DNA of 64,000 bases, taken from assembly GCA_018881555.1 (NCBI GenBank), contig JACAXG010000021.1, forward strand, positions 6,620,114 to 6,684,113, written 5' to 3'. The position numbers and the translations under genes are program-made. Positions 22,337 to 34,820 of the stretch are shown here, in pieces. Positions within the stretch are counted from its first letter, which is position 1; every line of letters begins with the position of its first letter. The stretch is from Amblyornis subalaris. Its lineage: Eukaryota; Chordata; Aves; Passeriformes; Ptilonorhynchidae. The notes beneath the pieces are model-generated. The model was not told the DNA's origin, ran no database searches, and saw only the letters and a program-made list of their open reading frames with translations.

Positions 22337-25300
22337 GTTATTGGCATGTTGAAACGCAAGGATTGCCAGTGAGTGTAGGTTAAATTAGTTCTTTTGGCTC
22401 TTAGAAACCCCTGTGTTGGGAGAGAAAGCAGAAAGATATTTTAATGTAGAAAATGGTGACAGAGAGAAAACTCCACATCTCAGCAGACAACAGCCTTCCT
22501 TATAATTCTGAAGGAAATTACTCAGGCCCAGATATTATTGTTGTGCTATGAGAAATGTTACCCACAACACTTGTTTTTTCCCTGTACATCATTAGTTTCT
22601 CATTAACATTACTTCAGTGTGTCATTTTATGATGTCACTACATTACTATCTCCTGGCATAGGTTCTCTTCATCTTTGATGGGAAATAACTTTTTTCATTG
22701 AGTTTTCTTTCAAATAAATAGTATAAGTAGGTGCTTATGTCTGTTTTCACAAGAGTTAACGTGAAACAGGTCGGGAGAACATTGCTTAAGGATGTTGCAG
22801 ACTGGGCTGCTGGAGAGCTTAAGATGGCTCTTTAATGTGGATGGTAATGACAAGTCAATAACCACAAACTTCCAGTTAAATCACAAAGGAAAATGTCGTT
22901 CGTTCTTTGCAGTTTTCATGGGATTAGTGTTAACAGAAAATGTCATCTTCAATAATCCTACTTTTGTGCCTGCACCCTGGTGTAGCAACTTGACCTTTAC
23001 TGAACGTAGAGCAAACATGGCTCTGCATTGTTAGCATAGGAATTAATTGTTTTTATCAGGGAGGTAATGAAGTAAGATGATGATGGTTTGTTGAGCAGAG
23101 GAGGTAACACTTTATTGTAATTTATTCATGCAATACTGCTTTGGTCTGTTCTCACCATGTTGTTGATTCTGCAAAAGGTAGGTATTGTGTTCGAAACTCA
23201 TGATCTGGTAGTTAAGATTTTTTTATGGAAAAAGAAAAATTGGTGACTGGAGAGAACATCTCAACGATGGAACTATTTGTAAAGAACTGATGTTTTGATT
23301 CAAGTGTAACAATGAATTTGATGTTGGTCAGCGTATTCAAGAAGAAAAAAAACCTCTACTGGGTGGCTTTGTTGGTTAAGCTGATGTGCAAGTAATAAAA
23401 AGCATTATTGAGCACATGCTGCTCTTTCTTTGCTATCACCGCCACCAGCACAGCCATTGACTGGGTTGCATTTTCAATGTTATTTGAAAAGTTCTATAAG
23501 ACAGTAAGTGTAGGTGATGCATGAAGTCTGTAGATCTTGGGTGGGTTTTTTTCTTCTTTATTCAGAGAACTTTTCTAGAAGTGTCCCACTACCTTTTGAA
23601 AGTGCTAAGCTGTAAAGGGGTGGAAACAAAAATGGATGAGTGATGATATACTGCTGCTATCATTACTTCAGAAAAAGGAACATCCTCTGCAGTCCTCCTT
23701 TCTACGGCTTTTCAGGTGTATGTTGGCAGCTTAAGTCTGTGGGTTTGGTTACTGCTGCTTGAGCCTCTCATAAGTTAATGGACGGTGTCTGCCACATTGA
23801 TTATATTTATGTTAGCAAGCAGTATGCTGCACTTGGAGGAGGTTATAGAGTGAATCTGTAAGTTAGGTAGACTCGGTGTCCCCAGTGTGTGTACTTCATG
23901 GGGCTTTATTTTAAACTAATTGTAGTCTGATTCTGTGAACTGAGTATGTTCCAAACATTACTGGCTATTAGGTGTTTTCCCAGAGTTTTGATGTAGGTTG
24001 ATGTAGGTGATGTCCAGATCATGTGTTCAGAAACTTCTGTGAGATGTGAACTAAAATATGGGAAGTGGAGTGACAGATTCACTTCAAAAGCATGCTCCTA
24101 ATGTAAACTGAAGTTCCAATACAGATGTACCCACTGGATCTCTAAAAGGCACTTAGAGCATTGTGGAGGGTGTTGAGCTGTGCAGGGGGAGTGGGTTCTG
24201 CCTTCTGCTGACTCCTAAATGTTGCCAGAGCTGCAGAAATTGTCCTACTGCTCTCTGACTAAGGATTGTTTGTTTATCTTGACTGGTAACTGAATATCTG
24301 TTCCCAAATTATTATCCTTAGTTTTGAAATTTTGTGTGAAAATGATGGGTGTTAAAACTACAATCAGTTCTGGAAAGTAGTCCTTTCATGGTTTTACATC
24401 AGTTAACCAAGAATGAAACTAGCTGTGTGAGCAGCAAGTTATGAAGCCTGACTTCCTGTGGCTTTGTATCTTGTGGTTGGATTTTTCTGGGTATAGGGTA
24501 TTGTGAGCTCTGAAAGTTCTCATGTGTTTGGGGCACTGTCTGTCCTGCTGTCCTGTATGGGATGATGGTTTTGGTAAAACAGCTGAGCTTCTGCTGCTCT
24601 TGTCCTCAAAGGGCACTAATTTGGATGTGTCTCCTTGATGTAACTGTTTATTTCCACAAAACTCGTAGGACCTGATTATTTGTGAAATATTTGCCATTGT
24701 GTTAACTTCTGAGTTGTGTTTCAGTAAAACTGTGGAGACACGGACAACACACACTGTAGCTTGGCTTGCTACGGTTTTATTCTATTTTCCACTAATATTA
24801 TTTCTTGTTTTACTGCTTGTGTGTGGGTTTTTTTGTTTGCTTGTTTGTTTTTTTAAAATAATTACCACTATTTGAAGTTTATTCAGGAAGAGTTGAAAGT
24901 ATATCCCCCTTTAATATTTCAGGCAACAAAACATATCTAGAAATAAGAAATTGTGTTCCTCATGGCAGCTTCTTAAGGGATGTTAAAAATCTCTTATAGG
25001 ATAGATAAAATTCTTCAGAGTATTCAGCACGCTTATTAAACCATCTCCAAATAAATATTGACAGGTGTAAAGTTGCCTTTGTGTATTGCAGATGTATATA
25101 TGATACCACATACAGTAGTTTTGCACTATGATTCTAGGAGAGAAGTGAAGGAGGGTTTTGACATTGCATAAGTCTCTAGAGTACAGCTAGACTGGATTTT
25201 GAGGGTGGTGAATTAGCAATTGAAGGGGGCAGGGCCTTATGTTTGTGATTGCCCTTGTGACCTTGAAAAACTGCTGAAACTGTAATGTGCTTTGAAACTT

Positions 25301-28300
25301 CGGATGAGAAGTACTGTACTGAAACTATGTGGTACTGCAGGCTGTTTTGAGAGTTCTGTCTTCAGTGTATAAAGCTAAAAGAAATTGTTCTTTTTGCTTC
25401 TGTTTGAACTGGGTCTATACACAAAGCACTGATTTCAGAGAGTTTCTGCAAAGGTATGAAAGGTGAATATAGCACAGATGTTACTCAGGTTTTTTTCTGT
25501 GTCCTTTCTTCACCTGCTCTCTTTCCCTAGTAATAGAATACAATATGTCTGTACTATTTGTTCTAGTTCCCAACAGGAAAATCTTATCCTGGTCAAAAGG
25601 TACTCTGCATACCAGCTTGTGCACAAGACTTCACTTCAGATATGGTACTAGTTGCAGGCACTGGTTTCTAGTGTCTGACATTAGGCTTGATTCTCTGTGG
25701 AACATTTGATAAAAATTGTTTATAGCTCGCTTGTCATTAAAAAGGTACTTTTTTTAGTGCACGTGTTCAAAGGAAACATGAAGTTTTTTTATTATTTTGG
25801 CTGTTGTAAAACTTGAATCCAGACCTAGCAGAGGTAGTCCATTGACTCCCCCAGGTAGTAAAGCAGCTCCATCGAGCTCAAGAGAGCCCCAGTGCACAGT
25901 ACAGGCTGTTCAGACTCACGAGTGTCTCACTTTGGGTGGTGTCAGTAAGAACTGAAGTGACGCCTCTAAGGAGGTTATTAACAATGTCTAATTACAGGTG
26001 AGATTTACACTCAATGGGTGTTATTCAGTAATCGTGGGACTACTGCCTATAGATGCATCAAATGGACTCCTCAGATGGGATATTTATCCATTTACTAGCT
26101 TGTCATGTGTTCTGGGCCTTTATCGCTTTTCCAGGAGACATATTACAGCAAGACTTTTTTGTTTCACTTTTCCTTTTCTCTGAGATAATGTCTTTCCTGC
26201 TCTTTTCTTTGCTGATTGCTTGTGCTGGTGGATGAATTTATTGGAATCATCCAAAGTCTAGGTTGTGTCTGATTATGTTACTCTGAGGGGTACTTATCTA
26301 AACAAGTAGAAGGTTGTGCACAAGACTTCAAATAAAAGANGTTTTATGTATAAAGTAGATGAAAACAATGTTGTGAAAACAATGGCTGGAGCTGGGGGGA
26401 AGAGGGGAGTGTGAAACCTGTTCTGTAAATCCTCTGTAAGTGCAGCGCAATTCAAACTGCTGTTCAAAAGATAACCTCAGGTTCGTAAGCATTCAGTCAT
26501 TTAAAAAATGCATTAATAATAGGAATTGTTTGCTTTGTGTAAGGTTTTCTAACCAGCCCGTTTTTAGGTTCTGTGCATCTCTTGCAATATAAAGAAACTG
26601 GAAGCATTCAGTGTGTCTGTCTCTTACAAGTAATTTGTGGGATCAAGAAAAAGACAAGCATACGACTTTTGTGAATGATTACATTGGAAAGAGATGTTTC
26701 ACAGTGTTTGCTAGAGTCAAATAGCTGCGCAGGCTCCTCTGCAGGCAGGCCTGAGAGCTCATCTGTTTTTCCACAAGTGGTGGAAGTGATGGTTTAACAT
26801 GTTCCTATGTTTTAAAATTGAAATAATAATTAGGCTTGTGTGTGATGTGGAAGGAAAGGATAGTTAGGACTCTGCTATAGTGACACTGGTGTTTTGTATT
26901 GTACTTTTNTATCATAGTAAACAATAAATTTATTTTACTTCTGTTTCCCCTTTGGTTTGTCTTANGCTGAACCATGTCTATACTATGCTATGTTTGCTTA
27001 CAGTATTTGAGTGTGAAAGTAATGGAGCTTGAGCTGTTGAAGGTCAGTATCTAGCTTGTAACATTAAATCCAATAGGATGACTTCTNGATTTCTTGACTA
27101 GAATGCACCAAACACAAGCAATTCTAGGCCACAGAAGAAATTCTCTAAAATATTTAATGAACTCAATATAGTAGCTGTTGTTAAGCAAAACAGCTTATTT
27201 TGTGGTTTTGACTATTGTTACAGATTATTTTAATTTAAAGAAAGAAAGGAATGCTGTCAACTTAGCATATCTGGTTTTTGGAAGGAAGGGGATAAATTTA
27301 CAAACAGAACAGTTTCTCATGATTTTTTAACATGAAGTGAAAATGGTGCTTTACTTCTGGAGTCAGAGGGGAAGAAATAAAATTCCAGTGTAGTTCAGGA
27401 TTCTTGAAATTAGCTTGTGTGCTGCTGTTGACAATGGCAGGAAACAGAATTTAACATGGTTAGGAAAATGTCACTCTGGAAGGTACTCTGCAATTGTACT
27501 TTATTAATTCATATTTGGAAAAAAACCTCCTTGAAAAATATTGTATATTCACAGATGTCTCTAATGACAATACTATTTTCAGTCTGAAGTTTCCTGTATT
27601 TCTGAATCTGTACAGAGGGAATGTTGGGCTCAGTTACTGCTGGAAGTCATCTTTTTTCATGGTTTTGATATGCTCAGGCTTAGCAGGGTCCGATGTGTTT
27701 TGTATAAGCAAAAACTTGGGGTAGCAATGCCATAACTGAAGTAACTCAGTTTTTGGAAAGGTGTCTTAAGGTTTGTCCACACTTGAAACCTGGTTATGTT
27801 GTCAGTTTCCCAAAGAATAGGAAGCTAATGTGGAAAACTTGTAAATATGTTTCTTCCTATTGTCCCTTCCTATAAAGGTCTTGTTTGTTTGTTTATTGAA
27901 TAACTGATTAAAACAAGCTCTTGCATACAAAGCAGATGTGACAGCTTTGATTGTCATGAGTTGTCAGATTTGTGCTGAAAGCCTTTCTAAACTAAAGTAA
28001 TGGTCCTAGAACACTGTATTGGACTCTCCATCATCCTTTTCTGCTGTTTCTCTTCTTTAAGTCATCTTAAGCTACTGCTAGTACAACAAGAAGTGGTGAA
28101 CCAGGACTACCTGTGAGCAAACTTTCTACTGCACAGTTCATTTTGTTCCAATTTCAGAGGTTGATTCCTTCCAGTTAGTTTGTCCTCTCCTTTCCTTGAG
28201 TCAAAAACTTATACTACTACTGCAAGAGAGAAANTGAAATAATGGAGGAGAGGACATGAAAAGTGGTGTTCTTAGTAAGGAAGAAAACTACAGTGCTTTC

Positions 28301-31139
28301 TAAAGAACTTATTACATAAATTCACTGATAACTTCAGCTAATCCAGAGAACACTTGAGTAGGCAGAGCACAGTATTCATCGAGGAGTATTCTTTCTTACT
28401 GTCATCATGAGGTTCTGTTTTTTGTTCATTCGTCTGTTCATTATGGTAAAGATTTTTATCAGCAGATTCATCGCCTTTTATTACCAAGTTCTGCTGCCTG
28501 CCACTACTTCTGCTTGCCTTTCAGAGGTATCATGACTCTTTTTATACTGGCACAAGTAAAACCCAACAAATAAAAATTGACCACTGACCTTGCTGGATGA
28601 GATGGGGCAGAGCTTCTTGCTGTTAGTCTTCATTCTCTTGTCATTTTTGTTTATGTGTGGTTTCTTTGAGCTCATTTTCTCCTGTTGAATCAACTCTTGG
28701 AAAGGATTGGGGGAATGAGATAAGATTTAGTCTATAGTGCTTTTCCTGAGCTCTGCAAGTTGTTGGTGTTTTTCCCCCTGAATTGTGTAAAAAGTCCTGC
28801 AGGTAGTGGAAAACAGTGCATCTATTCATATTATGGATTTAAGNTGTCATGGTGTTTGGAGATTTGCATCACTGTTGCTGAAGAAGATTCCTATAAGATC
28901 TTTGGATGACTCAAAGGATTTACAGGGACTGAACTGCCATGTTGAGAGAAGGAAAGTTAGAGTGAGCTGGTGTGACCCAGATTAGCTTTTACATGAAGAG
29001 GGTAAAAAAGTAGTAAAGCTTCTTTGGTTCAACTGCGAAAGGGTAGTGCCTTCAAAATTCTATAGACAGGAGAGTTCATGTAGCTAGCATGTAATAAGGT
29101 TGAAGCTGAGTTTTGAATTCTGAATTTCTTCTTTGTTGGTTTCTAGTCATTAAATCTTACACTACCTTGGTGAGAGTGCTAGATACATCAGCTTTGTTGT
29201 CAGCCAGGCACTGCTGTTACTTTTTTGCAGATGTTTAAAAACAATGGAGATAGCATCTTCTTAGAAGCTGAGTCACTGTACGTAATATAGCTTGGGTTTT
29301 GTCTTTTGCTATAGGGAGTTTGTTCCCTCTACCCAAACACATTTCTGCTGGGTGCTGCCTAGTTGGTGAGTATCTGGTATTCCTCTGTTGAGTTAAAGGT
29401 CCTTAGAATAGTTNGGTTTCTCACCACTTTTCAGTGTTGATAAAGTACAAAAAAGAGAGTTTTTGCTAGGCCTCTGTATGCACTCAGGCATTTGCTTCTG
29501 GAACCTGCTCATAATCCTGACTTTCATTAAGGAAGAGGTTCTTGTATAATTACGTAAGTATGTTAGTGCTGTTGTATTTCTGCAGTTTTCTACTTCTGAC
29601 CATGTGCAGGATCCTCTTCCTTCTCATACTGATACTTGGCTGTGTCTCAATCTCATGGTAAAAGTTAGATGATGTGCATATGTTGGGTACATATTGCTGA
29701 GATTAATTTTTTTTTTTAGTTTAGCTTTTTGAATCAGCTTGCTACATGAGCATATGAGAGCAACAACGGATGCAAAAGTTGGGCTAGAAACTCCACATGG
29801 CAGGAGGTGGGCTTACAGCAGTTATCAGTTCAGCTTAGCCTAACTTACTGTAAGACTGCACCCTGAGGTGTTTCAGAGGAGGTTCTTGTGTAGTTATTAA
29901 TGTTGGTTCTTGACACTGCTGGTTTGGATAGCTGATGACCNGTCTTGTGAATGGAAGTTCTATATTTACTTGGAGTGTTACTGCTGATGAAGAGAAGACC
30001 ACAGAGAAGTGACACAACTGTGACAGTGTTAGCAGTGTCACCAGCCATGTTGCAATCCTGAAGTAAAAGAGTGTGCAATTAAATATTTACATTAAAACAT
30101 CTATTATNACTAAATTAAAAAGGTCCATCCCCTCTTTTTGGATTTTCCCCAAATGCATAGCTTGCTGCAGATGTTTATATGACTCCCTTCACAGCAGTCA
30201 TTCCAGTTTAATTAAATACCAGCANTTGCTGACAAGAGTATCTGTAGGTACATGAGAATACAGCAGATACCAAAACTTTGCATAGCAAAGGTCATGGTAA
30301 GGAGTTTGTCACAAAGTTTCTGAGCAAGTCAAGCTGTTTTTTTGTGCTTTTTGTCACACTTGCAAATTTCCTTAGGGAATAGAGGGCTGCCTCAGCTCAT
30401 CCACTGTGGTGTTGGTCACCGCTTAATGTGCAGCTACAGTATCTTACCCACTCCCTGCTTCAAGCCTCAGTTTTGATGAACTGCAAAGGGACTGAACTAT
30501 ATTGGGAGAAACATGAGTAATGTCATCACTAGTAAAGAATAGAGTTTGCAGTTGTTTGTCAGGCTGATTGGCTGATTCTGTGTCCAGGAGTTTCCATATT
30601 CATTCAGTTTTGGAGGTCTCTTGCAATATGGTTGGGGAGAAACTCGAGCAATTTTAAAAGATGGAAGCAATCTGAATTCTAGAAATTCTTTATAATGTCC
30701 AAAATGAAACATGTTTGAGTTTTCTTGGTTGTTTGCTGTTCTTTTCCACTTCTTCCTTTTCTCAGCCACCCGTTTCTGCAATAAATTTTAGATAGAGTTA
30801 CGAAGACCAAGTTTTCACTTTTATAACCTCTGCTATTACTGTCTTGTTGCCAGGTACCTTGAAAATTAGCCAGAAGCTCAATTGTTGGATGGCTGTGTTT
30901 CATGTGTTGAGACCTGCTTTTTTTTTTGTGCACGGAGTTCTTGTATTTAGGCGTTGGAACATTTGAATTCTGCAAATTGTTGAAGCATAGAGATGGTTCC
31001 TGTTTCAGGCATCCTTGCTATGTTATATAATAAGGAAGATTTTCTGTTTCACTTCATAGAAACATTAAATACTTCTTTGTTTGGATGGCACTATCAATAA
31101 ATAGTTTGTGTAAATCTGTAGAAAAACATTTTTGAAAAA

Positions 31140-32285
31140 GATGGCTGGAAACAGTCTGCCTAGCTTTACCAAGGGTCAGTCGTGCTTGACTGACCTGACT
31201 GCCTTCTGTCAAATGACTGGGTCTTCAGCTGAGGATAGAGCAGTGAATATTTATTTTGACTGTAGCAAGATGTTTTAGTGTCCCACAGTATACTCTTATG
31301 TACAGTCTGAATGGGAGGATGACTAGACAAATAAACACTGGTTGAAGAGTCATTTGAAAGGGTGGCCAGTGGTTCATACTCTGTCTGGACAGCAGTTATG
31401 ACGACAGCTCCTCAAGGGTCTGCTGTGACCTACTCTTACTTATTTTTTTTATTTAGTGTCCTTATTGATGACCCAGAGGAGGAGGTAGAAGGCACCTTCA
31501 CCGGGTTGGCGGTGGACTCAGAAGCGGGTGGCACAAAGGCAGGGTGGTGACGCCAAAGTGCTCAGAAAGACTGGAGGAGTGGGCCTGTCAGAGTCTGTTC
31601 ATCAAGGACTCATGCCAGGCCCTGCTTGCAGGATGGGTCACTCTCCCGCGGTGCAGCAAACTGGTTGGGTTGTAGCTCTGCTGAGAAGGACCTGGTTCTA
31701 GTGAACAACAGGTTAAATACAGTCAGCAGTTCGCCCTGGTACTGATGAAAACAACTTTATTTTTCTTTAGTTGGCATTTGTTTCCGCATGGCCCCAGACT
31801 ACATCTGTGTACAGTTTTCCTCCTGTTCTCTCTACTCCCAGCTAGAACAACATTGATAAACTTATGGTGAGTCCACCAGGCTGGTCGGGGAGCTGGAGCA
31901 NGTGACCTGTGGGGATACTGAGAGCTTTTTGTGGCTGTTTACCCTGGAGAAGAGATGCTNATGAGGGATGCAGTAGCAACCATCCTGGTATATGCAGAGA
32001 TGAATACCAAGAAGATGGGGCCAGTCTCTTTGCTGAGGTGCACAGTGGGAAAACAAGAGGCAGTGACCATAGATTGAAATTGGTGGATATATGTTGAAAC
32101 ATTTTTACTGTAAAGATGATTGGTAAGAGATTATAGGTGGTAACCTGTGAGTCTCTTTAGATTGTCAAGACCTGAGTAGACAAAACCCTAAGCAACTGGG
32201 ACTGAGAGCAATATTGACTGTGCTTTGAGAAGGAAATGGAGCTGGATGACGTCTAGGTCTTCTCCACTCTGAATTGTTCTATGAA
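31140..32285 (+). mobile_element. CR1 LINE fragment, reverse-transcriptase end to 3' end
   Basis: Colinear with CR1. First comes a reverse-transcriptase segment (TTTACCAAGGGTCAGTC-type start, a CCTCAAGGGTCTG motif, then a TTATTGATGACCC stretch near 31465). Next are AAGGACCTGGTTCTAGTGAA and CAGCAGTTCGCCCTGGT blocks. From 31860 follow the GAGAAGAGATGCT, AAGAAGATGGGGCCAG and TGGATGACGTCTAGGTC blocks of the 3' region. It ends at TTGTTCTATGAAG. Several internal deletions, stops and frameshifts make it a non-functional fossil. Divergence looks greater than in the 34384 copy, suggesting an older subfamily. Confidence 0.8.
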
Positions 32286-34340
32286 GAATTACCCACAGTA
32301 GGGACTTAAGTAGCAAAACTAATCGATACCTTTTGTTTTATTTGAAACTTTATTCCTTATGTGAGTGGTGTTTATTTCTAGTGCTCTTAAATAAAATCAC
32401 TTTACCATAAGCATTTACTCTTGTTGACTGTTTTTGGTTTTAAACAGTAGTTACTTGGAATCTGCCTATTAAATAGGCATGGAATAGCAAGGTACATTCA
32501 TTGAATAAACATTTAATCAAAGAAAGGAAAAATACTCTTTTTCAGTGCCAAAAATGAAGTTCTAGAACATTATAGTTATCAATATGTCTTGTCTCTCACT
32601 TGCCTTTGGTATTCTGAACCTTGTGGTAAAACAAAGCAATTTGTAGAGCATTTGAAATTACTGGGAAATCAGAAGGGAGGGTAAGCAAGATGCTGGATAC
32701 TGAAACTAAATCTCAGGTTTTCTGAGATTGGTTCGCTTCCCTCTCTGTCCAGGCTTGTGAAAAGAAACTGTCATCTTAGATGCTGCATGTAGACATCTCC
32801 AGAACAGACAACGCTTTAGTCAGATTCTTGCTGTAGAAATTGTATTCTGGTCTATTTAGGTATGGTGGGTTTAACTGTTACAGCCCTTCTCAAGGGTTTG
32901 TGAAAAATGCAACTTCTTTCTTGTAACTGAGAGAGCTTAGGTGTGTTCCTGCTTGTGCTTTTTAAGAAGTCTATAGTGGCATTGTAGTTCTTTGTCATAG
33001 TTTCTATGCTTTAGAAGAAGCTGGAATCTCAGCTTTTAGTCTTTCTTTTCCTTTATGTCCAGGATCTGGATATATTCTTGTAAACAATTGCATTAGTATG
33101 CCAGACTTTTCCATTATCTCTGCACTTAAACATTCTTGCATACACGTAACTGTATGCAGGCCCCTCTGTCATGTGGTTTACATATTCCTGCTTTGGAAAT
33201 GGATTTGCTTACGTGACATCTGTAAAGGTGGTATGTATTGAAAGTGGGAGTTTTTTGACAAGTGGACATTGAATGGTTGGTATCTTAGATCACGTCATAC
33301 TTTCATCTTTAACAAGTGAAAAGCATTCACATGATGTTTGACTGCATTACCATAGACAAATAGGAACTTCTTGACTACCTTGGCCTCTTCCACTGGTTCA
33401 TGGAGTTTTAGTTTCAGTTTAGCAGTTACTATTAAGCAGTTGAGTTATAGATTTGACTGAATATTGTGTTGAACTAGGAGAGAAGTTGGTCAATTCTTCC
33501 ATCTTACTGCTTTCAGACTCACAGGCTCTTCTGCTTTATTCACCCCTGCTATACGAGGAAGAGTCTTTAATGTGAATCTTTATCAGAGACAAAGATCTGG
33601 AAGAAATTTTACTTTTGCGCTGCATTCAAGGTAAGACTTTCAGAATTGTCCATGATCAGATGACAAAAAGCATGAATACTGAGACTTGGCGAAATGGTAC
33701 TGTTTCTGAGTTCTTGGCTTGCATATTATACTATTCTTGCAGAATGTTATGGCTCTTCATGAAGTATTAAATACTTCAGCATATTTCTGTTGCAATGCAC
33801 TAATGATTAGAGCCATATAAGCTAGCTGGTCCTTAACTAAAATAGTCAAGTAGGTTGCTACTTGTAGCTAATGTTTACTGCAGAGCTGTCTTTTGGGTAG
33901 TATAGCTGTTGCTAATTTTAAAACTGATACACTAAGTTGCACGATATGGAATGTGTTACTAAATAAGCAGTGTCTTAGTAACTCTTTTTTGTTTACTTTG
34001 TGATCCGGTGCTGAGCTTGTTGTAATTCTCCGTGAATGCAGAGTGTGAATGCACTTGAGTGATATTTTGGTCTCTTTCAAAATATCAGGACAAAATTGAG
34101 ATTCAGAGGGCAAGTTTGCTGCATTTTGGAGGGAATGGTAGATGCATTTCCTTCCATAAAACCATAGCTTCAAGCACATGCACAGTTGTGACCTTTCTGC
34201 AAGTTAGAGCACGATTGAGTGGTAGGAGCCATTGGCATTGGTCAGCAGTGATGCCATTGCCTTCAGCTTACATGCACAGTTTAACAAAGTGTTAATAATG
34301 TTTGGTGTCATTTCCACACCACTCTCAGGGAAGAGTGGAG

Positions 34341-34352
34341 TGTGTGTGTGTN

Positions 34353-34383
<31 letters not shown>
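34341..34383. repeat. (TG)5(TA)15 compound microsatellite
   Basis: Five TG units lead into about 15 TA units, with one N at 34352. The repeat ends exactly where the CR1 copy starts. It is likely length-variable. Confidence 0.85.
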
Positions 34384-34385
<2 letters not shown>

Positions 34386-34820
34386 GGCCATGAAGATGAT
34401 TAGAGGGCTGAAGCACCCCTCTTATGAGGAAAAGCTGATAGAGTTGAGCTTGTTCAGGCTGGGGAAGAGAAGGCTCTGGGGAGACCTTACAGCAGCTTTC
34501 CAGTACCTAAAGGGGGCCTACAAGAAAACTGGAGAGGGACTTTTGACAAGGGTGTGCCATGATAGGACAAGGGGTAATGGCTTTAAACTGCAAGAGGATA
34601 GGTTTAGGTTGGATATTAGGAAGAAATTCTTTACTGTGTGGGTGGTGAGGCACTGGAAGTGGTTGCCCAGAGAAATTGNGGATGTCCTATCCCTGTGAGT
34701 GTCCAAGACCAGGTTGGATGGGACTTTGAGCAACCTGGTCTAGTGAAAGATGTCCCTGCCCACAGGAGGTGGGTTGGAACTAGGCCATTAAGGTCANTTC
34801 CAACCCAAACCNTTCTATGA
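34384..34820 (+). mobile_element. CR1 LINE, 5'-truncated 3' end
   Basis: A well-preserved CR1 3' region. It runs from GGGGCCATGAAGATGATTAG through TTGTTCAGGCTGGGGAAGAG, GACAAGGGGTAATGGCTTTA, GGCACTGGAAGTGGTTGCCC and AGGTTGGATGGGACTTTGAG to the terminal TTCCAACCCAAACCNTTCTA. The open frame over its first part is broken and is not a host gene. It is 5'-truncated next to the TG/TA repeat. It is similar in kind to the copy at 58355. Confidence 0.92.

Noticed and set aside
34342..34698. 118-codon + strand open frame
   Set aside because: It consists of microsatellite plus CR1 3' sequence, not a host gene.
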